A stretch of DNA of 64,000 nucleotides, taken from Melastoma dodecandrum. Its lineage: Eukaryota; Streptophyta; Magnoliopsida; Myrtales; Melastomataceae. How positions within the stretch are numbered: the stretch's first letter is position 1; every line of letters begins with the position of its first letter. The notes under the pieces are model-generated. The model made no database searches, was not told the DNA's origin, and saw only the letters and a program-made list of their open reading frames with translations. A program made the translations under genes and the position numbers. Shown piece after piece: positions 36,185 to 47,627 of the stretch. The stretch covers positions 1,366,501 to 1,430,500 of the forward strand of contig JARUPY010000534.1 of the NCBI GenBank assembly GCA_029817715.1. Direction: 5' to 3'.

Positions 36185-36190
36185 TATAAA
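36185..36190 (+). promoter_or_regulatory. TATA box of the LTR promoter
   Basis: TATAAA within GAATATAAAAGAAGAA. The right LTR has the same box at 45398-45403. It is preserved within a block that otherwise differs between the LTRs. Confidence 0.5.
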
Positions 36191-37652
36191 AGAAGAATTC
36201 ACCGTTCTTCGGGAAGGGGGGAGGGGGAATTCCAAAGAATTCTTACCAATCTTCTAGGGGGGGATGTTCTTCATTTTCTGGGAGGAAAGGGGAGGGTTCT
36301 TCGAGCTCTTCCAATTCAGCAAAACCTGGGGCTGAACCTCCATCTTCTCTTGGGCGACCAGCCATCTCCATTGCAAGGACCTTCCAACGTCTGCTAGCAG
36401 GTTCACAGCTTGAAGACGGTGACGCTCTGTTCTCCCTGACTGCATCAGCTCCCCGCAGCGAACCTCCTCCCCAAGCCTCAATCCACCGCGATCAAGCCTT
36501 CTCCTGATACTCTGGACAAGCCCGATGCTCCCGGCATCTCCGGCGATCATGCCTTTCCCGGCCTTCTCCAACTCCAGCTCTCTTCGACCGGTGACAGTCC
36601 GCAGCGGCATACTCGCCAGCAGCCAACAGAAGCAGTAACCGCTTCCCTCCGGAGTCCTCCCTCGACATCAACCGTCCCCTTTACGTCCGCGAGTTCCACA
36701 GTGGCAAGCCCACTCCTTTTGGCGTGTCCAAGCCCTCCGACAGCAACTCCCGTCCGCCTCAGCTCCCTGGCACCCACTGCACCAGAAGCAGACCCTCCTT
36801 CCTTCAGGCATCCTCGGACCCAACACATCCAAGCCCGGCAACTGCACCTCGTGTCATCCCCGACCTTCTTGACTCCCCTCGGCGGTGAACTCATTGACCA
36901 GTAGCGGCCAGACGCCCCAGGTTCAACGTAGACGGACCTCGTCCTCTCTCTCTCCGGACGCCTCCTCTGGTGCTCCTGGGACCCACAACAGCCAACCCAG
37001 CAGCGGAGTCACAGCATTCTCCGACGCTCCCAGATCTCAGGTGACCCACGCCCCAAAGCGGCTCCCTCATCTCATCTCCCTGATGTCCACAGAATCGGCA
37101 GCGGGCGACCCCAAAGCGACTCCCGTTTCGCTTCCCATCTTCGGCATCTTCCCTCAGGGCCGGCGGAACCGCAGCGAACCAACTCCGCTCCAAACCAGCG
37201 AACCAACCCCGCTCCAAATCAGCAAACCAGCCCTACCACAAAGCGGCGAACCAGCCCCGTATCCAAAGCAACGAACCAGCAACCTTCCTCTCCGGCGCTT
37301 CCTGAAGCACCCCAACCCAGATCCGGCGAGCCCATCTCCTCCCCGGTCACTCCCCGTTCTCATCTCGACCTCCAGGAGACTCAACCCATCGACTACACGC
37401 CTTCGGCAAGCTCACTCGTTGAACCCAGGCGGCTGCAACCACGACCGCTCAGCAGATCTGGAACTCCAGGGCGAATCTCCCACTCTTATATTTTCTTTGC
37501 ATGTACACTGAGCATGCAACTTCGAAGGATCAATTCCAAAATTTCGAAGACAAACTCGAAGGCGCGTGTATCAAACCGCGCGGATCCACCCCGGCCTAAA
37601 AAACTGCGGGCTTGAAGACAAAGCGGCCCCAACCTTCAAACAAAGGTACAAA

Positions 37653-37733
37653 GGGGAGGTGCGGGCCTCCCCGAGTTTCATTTTAAAAGCCCACTTGTAA
37701 CGGATTGCGGGCCCAAGTGCATAGGCCCGCAAT
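37653..37733 (+). other. Two GC-rich hairpins inside the 5' LTR
   Basis: GGGGAGG (37653-37659) pairs with CCTCCCC (37666-37672) over a 6-base loop. ATTGCGGGCC (37704-37713) pairs perfectly with GGCCCGCAAT (37724-37733) over a 10-base loop. Both are repeated in the 3' LTR. They may structure the transcript end or R region. Confidence 0.6.
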
Positions 37734-38414
37734 CACCGCCCCTTCCCCGCCCTTTTGATCTAAATTATTGTTTGTGGTTGCGCGCATGACTTAGGCTTTA
37801 GGTTTATTCGTCGCATGCCTGGTTTTAATTCAACCAACCTAAATTCGGGTTCAAAGCCCGTTAAAACGTTGACAAGAGTCCGGCCCACTCCCGGATCGGG
37901 TCCAACACCTGTCAATCAAAAGCTAACTCTTTTTTTGGACAAATCGCCACCCTTTTCGCATGTGGTAGGATATTAAGGTTAGTAAATAGGAATCCCCGAA
38001 CCCAGACTCTGATTTTTCCGACTTAAAATCACATTTTTAAACTAAGTCGGTGGCGACTCCGAACAACAGTTTTCCAAAGCTAAAACTAAACCACTACCCT
38101 TTTTTCGGAGCCATTTGGGGTGAGGTGACGGCTGCTCGAGCCGCTCCTTGGGCCATCCCCGAAATTCGCGAGCGAGGCCTTAACGCAGCCTTTCGCTCGC
38201 CGCCTCCGGGGAACTGGAGACGGTTGGCGAAACGCCCCGCAGACCCGTTCGCGAATCAAGGGAAGGCCCAACCCGGGGCCCCTTTCCGCAGCGTCCGGCG
38301 TTCGAGCCGTAACGCCGACCGGAATGGGCCTCGGGGGAGCGGGCCCGGATCCTCGGGCTAGCCGGAACCGCCGCCGCGCGCCGCTAGGCCGGAAGGGCGC
38401 GCGCACATCCCGGA

Positions 38415-38432
38415 TGGCGACTCCGCTGGGGA
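38415..38432 (+). other. Primer-binding site (tRNA-Arg-like)
   Basis: TGGCGACTCCGCTGGGGA lies seven bases after the left LTR and starts with the TGG that pairs with a tRNA CCA end. As I recall, Ogre/Tat elements use a tRNA-Arg primer with a very similar site. The tRNA identity was not checked by alignment. Confidence 0.75.
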
Positions 38433-38433
38433 C

Positions 38434-38479
38434 CTCCGCATGTGGATTCCTACCGAAACCCTTTTTACCACATGCGGAG
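38434..38479 (+). other. Perfect 12-bp stem-loop just downstream of the PBS
   Basis: CTCCGCATGTGG (38434-38445) is exactly complementary to CCACATGCGGAG (38468-38479) over a 22-base loop. Its position, right after the PBS, is where packaging or dimerisation signals sit in retroviral-type RNAs. Function is inferred. Confidence 0.65.
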
Positions 38480-39170
38480 AGGAGTTATTTGTTTTCGCAT
38501 GTAATTGATTTGCTCGGTGCCCTTTGTATGATTTCCTACCTGTGTTTGTTTACCGCTTCATTAGGCATACATAGGTAAGTCCCTATACCCGGGACTAGGA
38601 CCTTTAGGGGGTCACCGAAAGGCACGGCCTCGCTGCTTCCTGCGGCTTGTAGGCTATGGACCGGGACCCGCCTCCCTTGGTCCGAGGGAGGTCTTAGAAA
38701 CCTTCATCCGAGTCTAGAATTGGTTGCCCACTACAGGTGCCAGATGCCGCACGTGCATTTGCTTGTTACTAAGTGACTGCTACTCATGCAGAGACAGGTT
38801 TAGGTATGTTTTGTATGTGATAACTGTAAAATTAACACTGCTCGTTTTGCAGCTTGGTGGAGTTTATTACAATGGGCTTCAACAACCTTCATTTCTCCTA
38901 TCCCTACCTATTTTACTGCTTACTGCATTCATACATTCGCATAACCACATGAGTATCTGTTTGATTGCAGTTGTCACATTGTCATGTCATTCACAGTTCT
39001 GCTCTATTGCATAACTACGTCTCATTTACAATTGCAATTACGTAATGCATATTCTTATGCATATACGAGTGTGATTCAACATCATGAACTTATCATGCAT
39101 CGATTACACTGTTGCATGATACTAATCCAAACATTCTCTCTATTTTCATTTCGAGGATTAATTCTCCAAC

Positions 39171-39278
39171 ATGGCTCCTCGAACGGGAGTAGGGACAAAG
39201 CATGACATTACAAATCTACAAGCACAAGAATGCCAAGGATTTATCGACGACTACCAAGGCCCAAAGTCGAACATCTAA
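39171..39278 (+). pseudogene. Short vestigial ORF at the expected gag start position
   Basis: A 35-codon frame starting MAPRTGVGTKHDITNL begins about 760 bases after the LTR, where gag would normally start, and then stops. The following sequence is low-complexity C/A-rich repeats. It may be what is left of a gag start, but no gag domain can be recognised. Confidence 0.25.
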
Positions 39279-39430
39279 CAATATGAAGACCAGAGTTTCC
39301 ATTACGGATACCAAGGTCCAAAGCTGTGCGTCGAAAGACATGAACCCAAAGTGATATCAACGACTACCAAAGTACAAAGCCAAGCACGAACACCAAAGAT
39401 CACCCAACGGCTACCAAAGTTCAAAGTCGA
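39240..39430 (+). repeat. Short degenerate repeats of about 50-65 bp
   Basis: The phrase CGACTACCAAGGCCCAAAGTC and close variants (GATACCAAGGTCCAAAGC, CGACTACCAAAGTACAAAGC, CGGCTACCAAAGTTCAAAGTC) appear four times. Local tandem amplification within the element interior. Confidence 0.6.
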
Positions 39431-40229
39431 ACCTACAACAACATGAAAATCCCAAGGAGGTTACAACTCACCAGCCAATCACAGTCAACATCAGAGCTAA
39501 TGATAAGCCCATATCTACAGACATGCTCAGATCAGAAATGCTTAGAACATCATGCCCCTAATCATCAATCGCCACAACTTCGGCACCAATAGAAACATCA
39601 TTCCAAACATGGGCAATTCCCCAGCTTACAACTCAACAACACAATCCAGCACAAGGGGCAAACCCCATCATTCACAAGGCATCGCGAGATCAGGACAGCT
39701 GCGAGCAATCAACCCCCAAATACGAACACTTCATTCAACCTCATCGTTTCTCCGACAACAAGAACTTAACGAATGCCGGATCCACAGCATCCCAACGGCA
39801 AAAACATGAACATTGACCAGATTCTTCAAGCGACGGCGAACACATAGCGCAACTGGCATCAGAAACTTCCATTTGCGTTAGCCGCCTTCCGACAACTCAT
39901 TACATGTCTGGCGGGGCCACCGATACTCAAACCACCAAGATGAATCATTTGGGGCAACGCTTGCATTACAGCTTCCCCCTACACCAAAGAACATGCGATC
40001 TACCTAACAATGACGCGTACTCGGACCCGGGCAACTCCCATCAAGCTCATCCACGGTACCTAAGCAATCAATCCAGCAGAAATTCTACTACAGATTCTTT
40101 GGAGCTCATCCCAAGGAGAAGGCCCACCACATGAGAGGCTAGTTACCCACCCAACCCCACCTCAATGGGCAATCAACAATGCACATCCAACGATAATCGA
40201 CTTGGCATGCCCTTTCAAGAAAACAACCA

Positions 40230-43110
40230 CATTAACGGAGAAAAACTGCCACAAGCACTCAACGTAGACAATCTTCAATGTTACTACACATGAAAGGGAG
40301 TATTCGTTCCATGATCAATACTTCCCTATTTATGAAAATAAGTTACATGAGCTCACTTATTTTAGCCCTTGTCGCATGTTGACGAAGGCGTGGGTGGCAG
40401 GGTGGTAAAGTTTCAAGCCAAAGCCTTGAAACAATTTCGAGCCAAAGCTTCAAAATATTCTTCGTTGTCAACAAAACAACGGAACAACATGAAAGGAAGT
40501 ATTCGTTGCCAAGTAAATACATTCTTTGTAGAAAATCATGTTACATGAGCTCACATGTTTCTTGCCCTATGTTCGTCTCATGGATACAGGAACAACCTAA
40601 GCAGACAACAATAGGCGTGGGCGGCAGGGTGGTAAAGCTCCAAGTAATATTGGGCAAAATCCCAAGCAATCTTGGAGAAATCTTCTGTGTCAACATAAAG
40701 ACATATAAGGAAGTATTCGTTCCTAAAGCCAATGCTTTCTTCAAAGACATGTCACATGAGGGTGGTAAACCTCCAAGCAATATTGGGGCAAAACTTCATG
40801 CAATCTTGAAGAAATCTTCGTTTTCAAGACAACGAATCACATAAAAGTACATGAACATCCTAGACAGACGACGAAGGCGAGGGTGGCAGGGTGGAAAAGT
40901 TTCGAGCCAAAGTTTTGAAACATCCTTTGTCGGCAAAATGATGACGCACATTAAGACAACAATACAAGAGCAATCCTCAGAATAAATCTCTGAGCGATCC
41001 TGAGGCAAATTCCCGAGAGATCAAGGGACAAATCCTTGAGCGGTCCTGGGGTAAATCTTCAAGCGATCCTGGGGCATGCCTTCGAACCATCTCGGGACAA
41101 GACTCCGAGGAATCTTGGATAATTCTACAAAATGACGAATAACATGAAAGGGGGCACATAAACAACCTAGACAAACGATAAGGCAAAGGTGGCCAGATGA
41201 AAAGTTTCGGGCCAAAATCTTGAGCAGCCTTAATTGTCAAAACAACGATATACATGAAGGGAGTATACATTCCTTGATCAATACTTCTCTATGAAAACAA
41301 GTCACACAAGCACACTTGTTTTTGTCCTTGTTGCATGTAGATACAACAACATCCTATCATGCCAATGAAGACAACTTTCGAATCAAAGCTTCGAAACTCA
41401 CGATCCACAAGACAACAAATTACATGAAAATACAAGAGTGTCTTAAGCAGACAATAATGACAAACAATGAAGTTTCAAACAAGAGCTTCAGAACAAACTT
41501 CGTCAGCAAACTTCTTTATATCCCCATGGAGTCAACTGGGGCAAAGAACACTGACAATACACATGAAAAGGGAGAATCATACAAATATTACTCTCTTCAT
41601 TAAGCTAAGTGAAATTACATGTGCACATTTCGCTTACGTCATTTGTCTCGTGGGCAGGTACAAGAGCTCCTCACACGGATGGTACAAAACTCCTACGACA
41701 AAGGCGAGGGTGGTAGGGCAGCAAAGCTTCAAGCCAAAGTCTCGTAGCAATTTCGTCAAACCTTCGACTCCATCGGACGAGGACGCAATGACGAAATCAT
41801 ACAAAAGGGAAGTATCAAAACTCTACTTCACCTTTCTTACAAATCAAGTTACATGAGCAAACTTCAACAAGAACAAGTCGCATGAGTTCACTTGTTTCTC
41901 GTCACCTTACGTCCTTTGTCTCGTGGGCAGGTACAGGAGCTCCTCACACGAATGGTACAAAACTCCTATGGCAAAGGCGAGGGTGGTAGGGCGGCAAAGC
42001 TTCAAGCCAAAGTCTTGCAGCAATTTCGTCAAACCTTCGATTCCATTCGACGAAGACGCAATGACGAAATTATACAAAAGGGAAGTACCAAAACACTACT
42101 TCACCTTGCTTACAAATGAAGTCACACGAGCAAACTTCATTCTTACTCTAACAGGAACAAGTCACACGAACTAACTTGTTTCTCGCCGTCTGTTTGATAG
42201 GTAAATGAACTTCCTAACACAACAGACGCCAAGCAAAAGCAATTTCGTCAAACCTTCGACTCCATCGGACGAAGACGCAATGACGAAATCATACAAAAGG
42301 GAAGTACCAAAACTCTACTTTGCCTTTCTTACAAATGAAGTTACACGAGCAAACTTCACCCTTACTCTAAAAGGAACAAGTCGCATGAACTCACTTGTTT
42401 CTCGCCATCTGTTTGATAGGTACATGAACTTCCTTACACAACAGACGTCAAGCAAGAGTAACAATTTCGTCAATTCTTTGATTCCTACGGATAAAGACGC
42501 AATGACGAAACACATAGAAAAGGGAAGTATCAAAACTCTACTTCGCCTTTCATATAAATGAAGTTACATGAACAAACTTCATTCATACTTTAAAAGAAGC
42601 AAGTTACATGAGCTCACTTGTTGTCTGTCCTTTGTTTGATGTAGGTACATGAACATCCCACATTACAGACAAAGGCGCGGGCGGTTGGGTGGAAAATTTC
42701 AAACCAAAGCTTCGAAATTGCCTTTGTCATCACCAAAGATGACCGTACTAAAAAAGGAGTATCATCTACACTGCTCTCTAACAAAATTTCTCATAATTCC
42801 CCAGACGGAGTCGTATCTCCATTTCCCCAGCTGGAGTCATGCCTTCATTCAAGCTGGAGTTGTTTACATACATCACATTCCTCAACAAATTCTCTTAAAA
42901 TGACCACCTAGATGGACATATTCATCTCATCTCCCCAGCGGATACTCTACTTCTTTGTTATCTCCCCAAGCGAGAGTCGAAGTACATGAGCTAACTTCTT
43001 CTCTGTCCGTTGTCAACTGTGCAGGCACATGGACACCCGTACAGTATGGTACAAACTCCTGGGCAACGGCGAGGGTGGTCGGGTAGAAGCTGTTCCAAGT
43101 TTAATTTAAA
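40230..43110 (+). repeat. Degenerate tandem array, units about 225-280 bp
   Basis: A marker phrase related to AAGTTACATGAGCTCACTTGTT recurs near 40342, 40547, 41303, 41610, 41876, 42160, 42380, 42602 and 42980. A second phrase, AAGGCGAGGGTGGTAGGG, recurs in the same order. The closest pairs are 41636-41910 with 41913-42190 (about 275 bp) and 42190-42412 with 42413-42640 (about 225 bp), sharing GACGCAATGACGAAATCATA. Units further left are more diverged. Tat-lineage elements are known to carry variable tandem repeats upstream of the 3' LTR. Confidence 0.85.
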
Positions 43111-44393
43111 AGAACGCAGAACACGAAAGTGCACAAGAGCACTACATAGGTTTGGGTATCTAAACCTATTCATTTCTTAAGCATTTGTGTGCTCATTTGC
43201 ATATAATTTAAAATTATCTTTAATAAAAGATGTTTCTGAGCGAGAATGGAGAAGGCAAACCTATTCCTAAACACTCACCCGAAAATATGAGCGCAAACAC
43301 TGTAAGGATTCATACTCAGGCATTCAAGCGGATAACGAATCCTTTGACAAAAGATGCTCTAAACCGGGATGAAATCGAGCATTTCTTCTCTATCCCAAAC
43401 ACAAAACATCGACCATTGCTAACCCCTTCCGAGCCAAAGTCGAAGTTTCTATATACATTACTCCCACTGAGTCTAAGGACCGCCTCACATTGAGGTTAAA
43501 GGAGATCTTGTAGCTAGAAACCGGAAGCAACGGGCCGTAGAGGCAACACTTCCTCAAGGTTCAAGCGAAGATGCATCATCAACAGTCAAGCTTACCAGTT
43601 AAGTCGTTTCCAAGGATGGAACTTCTCCAACAATACTACAAGAAGTACAAATTCCCAAGGAGTCAAAAGCATCTCCAAAATGATTATAGAAAAGGCAAAT
43701 TCTTATGATTCAGTAAAGAAAAAGCAAAATCAGCGCAAAGACCAAAGTCTTCAAAAGCAAAGCGCAAGATAAAAGTCAAAAGAGCAAAATAAAGCACTAG
43801 GACCGACATTGACGGTCGCAAGAGCAAAGGTGACATTTTTCAACAAGTCAAGTGAAAACATTCCTCAAAGTGGATCATCAGCACCTAACACTAGGCCAAC
43901 TATTCATCCCCAACGGCATGCCTAAACTGGCGGACCGTCTGAAGGATGGAGAATTTGCTTGAACGGTGAAAACTCTATGGTCAAGTAGCTTCCGATGAGG
44001 TCCTTAGACTCCTTCTTTCAAATGAAGAATTTAAACTTTCAGTCTAAAGGCCTTATGCCGAAGCCACATCATAACCCAAGCAAAGACTCCTTCGACCGGT
44101 ACAAGAGCATCCATGTCAAAGGAATTCTGAAATCCAACTGAAATGGCTATCAGAAATGAGAGTGAAACACGAGAGAATCGACAAATCTTCTCTGCTCTCG
44201 CTTGGAAACATACTCTTAAAAAGAATACAAAACGAAGCATGATGTGCATGTACATTCAGTTGCTTTTGTTTTCGTTATGACTAATGATTTTCTTGAAAAG
44301 CTTTCAGGGTGCATGTCTACCAAAGACGTTCTCGATATATAATTTGAGGTATTCCTAATATCCTTGCGAGAAAATCTTCCCAGATTCTCTCCC

Positions 44394-44407
44394 AAGGAGG
44401 GGCAAAC
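44394..44407 (+). other. Polypurine tract
   Basis: AAGGAGGGGCAAAC ends directly at the first base of the right LTR and would prime plus-strand DNA synthesis. It confirms the element's orientation. Confidence 0.8.
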
Positions 44408-47400
44408 TGTAATACCTCAAATCTTTCTCGGGACATAACTAACCCGATTGAGCTCAACAAAGGCAGCCAACATTTCATCTCAGGAAATGCCTTCTTTAAT
44501 TCTCGACTGTAAAGAATCCGGCCTAGTACAAACTTATAATTGCATTTTCTTACAAAGCCACAATCAAACAGTACAATAACGGTCAACCTCAGTGGAACAA
44601 CTACCGCTATAATCAGAAACCTCTCTGTTACATCACCCTAAGATACAGCCGCAACGACATTAACAAGAAGAAGCTGCAGCCATGGCACCCCAACATGATG
44701 GTTCGAAGTTGCCTGCCACCGAGTCCCCGCCATCTCCTGCTTTTGCAATGTCTTTCACCAACATAATGGCTTCTGATACGGCTGCAGCTGCTATCGTGCA
44801 AAATGCCCAGCAGAAGAGGAATGCCCAAGTTCCTCACGACGACAACGGCAATTTGCTACAGCTGCAACTGCTGCTCGAAGTGATACTCTAACAGCCAGCA
44901 ATAGAAGTGTCTACTGTAATCACCTTGGTGCTTCTGTCACCACTACAGCTGAGACAGCCCACAAAGTTTGCCAAAGCCAAATTCAAAAGCCAACCCACAA
45001 AATCCAAGACAACTCTTAGCCTAAATCCAAGCTCGAGGGCCTAATGCCATCAACAAGCCCACAACACAACAAAACCAAGCCCAAAGCAAAACAAGAATCG
45101 AAGCTCACCTTTGCTCCCGACAAGATCCTGCCAAACAGGATTCCAGTACATCCGTGCTCCCCTCTGACAATCGCAGGCTGCCACCTCCCACGCATCCTCA
45201 GCGTCCATCCTCAGGAAAATCACCTGGTCGACGTCCTGGAGCGATCTTGTCTCCTAACGGTATGGTTTCCCAACTAGAGACGAGCCAGAAGCCAACTAAG
45301 TGGAAACCAGGTTCTGGGGAAGAAAGAAACGGAGGAGGAGAGGCAGAAGGAACGAGATGGGAGAAGAAGAAACCAGATGGAACGAGGGGCAAGCGAATAT
45401 AAAAGAAGAACTCACCGTTCTTCGAGAGGGAGGGAGGGGGAATTCCAAAGAATTCTTACCAATCTTCTAGGGGGGGATGTTCTTCATTTTCTGGGAGGAA
45501 AGGGGAGGGTTCTTCGAGCTCTTCCCAATTCAGCAAAATCTGGGGCTGAACCTCCATCTTCTCTTGGGCAACCAGCCATCTCCATCGTAAGGACCTTCCA
45601 GCGTCTACTAGCAGGTTCACAGCTTGAAGACGGTGACGCTCTGTTCTCCCTGACTGCATCAGCTCCCCGCAGCGAACCTCCTCCCCAAGCCTCAATCCAC
45701 CGCGATCAAGCCTTCTCCTGATACTCTGGACAAGCCCGATGCTCCCGGCATCTCCGGCGATCATGCCTTTCCCGGCCTTCTCCAACTCCAGCTCTCTTCG
45801 ACCGGTGACAGTCCGCAGCGGCATACTCGCCAGCAGCCAACAGAAGCAGTAACCGCTTCCCTCCGGAGTCCTCCCTCGACATCAACCGTCCCCTTTACGT
45901 CCGCGAGTTCCACAGTGGCAAGCCCACTCCTTTTGGCGTGTCCAAGCCCTCCGACAGCAACTCCCGTCCGCCTCAGCTCCCTGGCACCCACTGCACCAGA
46001 AGCAGACCCTCCTTCCTTCAGGCATCCTCGGACCCAACACATCCAAGCCCGACGACTGCACTTCGTGTCATCCCCGACCTCCTTGACTCCCCTCGGCAGT
46101 GAACTCATGAACCAGTAGCGGCCAGACGCCCTAGGTTCAGCGTAGACGGACCTCGTCCTCTCCCTCTCTGGACGCCTGCTCTGGTGCTCCCAGGACCCAC
46201 AACAGCCAACCCAACAGCGGAGTCACAGCATTCTCCGACGCTCCCAGATCCCAGGTGACCCACGCCCCAAAGCGGCTCCCTCATCTCATCTCCCTGACGT
46301 CCACAGAATCGGCAGCGGGCGACCCCAAAGCAACTCCCTTTTCGCCTCCCAGCTTCGGCATCTTCCCTCAGTGCCAGCGGAACCACAGCGAACCAACTCC
46401 GCTCCAAACCAGCGAACCAACCCCGCTCCAAATCAGCAAACCAGCCCTGCCACAAAGCGGCGAACCAGCCCCGTATCCAAAGCAACGAACCAGCAACCTT
46501 CCTCTCCGGCGCTTCCTGAAGCACCCCAACCCAGATCCGGCGAGCCCATCTCCTCCCCGGTCACTCCCCGTTCTCATCTCGACCTCCAGGAGACTCAACC
46601 CATCGACTACACGCCTTCGGCAAGCTCACTCGTTGAACCCAGGCGGCTGCAACCACGACCGCTCAGCAGATCTGGAACTCCAGGGCGAATCTCCCACTCT
46701 TATATTTTCTTTGCATGTACACTGAGCATGCAACTTCGAAGGATCAATTCCAAAATTTCGAAGACAAACTCGAAGGCGCGTGTATCAAACCGCGCGGATC
46801 CACCCCGGCCTAAAAAACTGCGGGCTTGAAGACAAAGCGGCCCCAACCTTCAAACAAAGGTACAAAGGGGAGGTGCGGGCCTCCCCGAGTTTCATTTTAA
46901 AAGCCCACTTGTAACGGATTGCGGGCCCAAGTGCATAGGCCCGCAATCACCGCCCCTTCCCCGCCCTTTTGATCTAAATTATTGTTTGTGGTTGCGCGCA
47001 TGATTTAGGCTTTAGGTTTATTCGTCGCATGCCTGGTTTTAATTCAACCAACCTAAATTCGGGTTCAAAGCCCGTTAAAACGTTGACAAGAGTCCGGCCC
47101 ACTCCCGGATCGGGTCCAACACCCGTCAATCAAAAGCTAACTCTTTTTTTTGGACAAATCGCCACCCTTTTCGCATGTGGTAGGATATTAAGGTTAGTAA
47201 ATAGGAATCCCCGAACCCAGACTCTGATTTTTCCGACTTAAAATCACATTTTTAAACTAAGTCGGTGGCGACTCCGAACAACAGTTTTCCAAAGCTAAAA
47301 CTAAACCACTACCCTTTTTTCGGAGCCATTTGGGGTGAGGTGACGGCTGCTCGAGCCGCTCCTTGGGCCATCCCCGAAATTCGCGAGCGAGGCCTTAACG

Positions 47401-47622
47401 CAGCCTTTCGCTCGCCGCCTCCGGGGAACTGGAGACGGTTGGCGAAACGCCCCGCAGACCCGTTCGCGAATCAAGGGAAGGCCCAACCCGGGGCCCCTTT
47501 CCGCAGCGTCCGGCGTTCGAGCCGTAACGCCGACCGGAATGGGCCTCGGGGGAGCGGGCCCGGATCCTCGGGCTAGCCGGAACCGCCGCCGCGCGCCGCT
47601 AGGCCGGAAGGGCGCGCGCACA
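44408..47622 (+). repeat. 3' LTR (3,215 bp)
   Basis: Starts TGTAATACCTCAAATC and ends GCGCGCGCACA, followed by TAAGG. Near-identical to the 5' LTR at both ends but different in patches in the middle (45226-45460, 45520-45620 and 46050-46400). Confidence 0.95.
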
Positions 47623-47627
47623 TAAGG
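47623..47627 (+). other. Target site duplication, right copy
   Basis: TAAGG, identical to 35186-35190. Confidence 0.93.

Larger units (their letters stand above)
35191..38407 (+). repeat. 5' LTR (3,217 bp)
   Basis: Begins TGTAATACCTCAAATC and ends GCGCGCGCACA. It matches 44408-47622 along its whole length. The first ~820 bases look identical between copies and the last ~1,220 bases nearly so; differences gather in 36010-36400 and 36840-37180. A TATAAA box at 36185-36190 marks the probable start of transcription. Pro/Ser-rich open frames inside (for example 36885-37511) have no domain and are not called genes. The last 350 bases are CpG-rich. Confidence 0.95.
35191..47622 (+). mobile_element. 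Complete non-autonomous LTR retrotransposon, probably Ty3/Gypsy Tat/Ogre-related
   Basis: The element is 12,432 bp, bounded by TG...CA LTRs and a perfect TAAGG duplication. A primer-binding site follows the left LTR and a polypurine tract precedes the right LTR, fixing + orientation. The 6.0-kb interior (38408-44407) has no reading frame above about 130 codons and no protease, reverse transcriptase, RNase H or integrase motif. It must therefore rely on another element's enzymes. The large LTRs, a primer site resembling the tRNA-Arg type and tandem repeats between PBS and 3' LTR resemble Tat-lineage elements (Ogre, Retand) and large retrotransposon derivatives (LARDs). Lineage assignment is inference because no pol is present. 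Confidence 0.93.

Noticed and set aside
36885..37511. 208-codon Pro/Ser-rich open frame in the LTR, and its counterpart near 46255-46829
   Set aside because: GC-rich sequence with low stop density, no domain, and frames are not conserved between LTR copies; best seen as noncoding LTR DNA.
41467..42561. Several open frames of 75-129 codons in the retrotransposon interior
   Set aside because: They follow the tandem repeat units, shift frame from unit to unit and show no gag or pol motif.
41876..42640. The regular repeats as a CRISPR-like array
   Set aside because: Units are about 225-280 bp, imperfect, without unique short spacers, and lie inside a retrotransposon of a plant genome.
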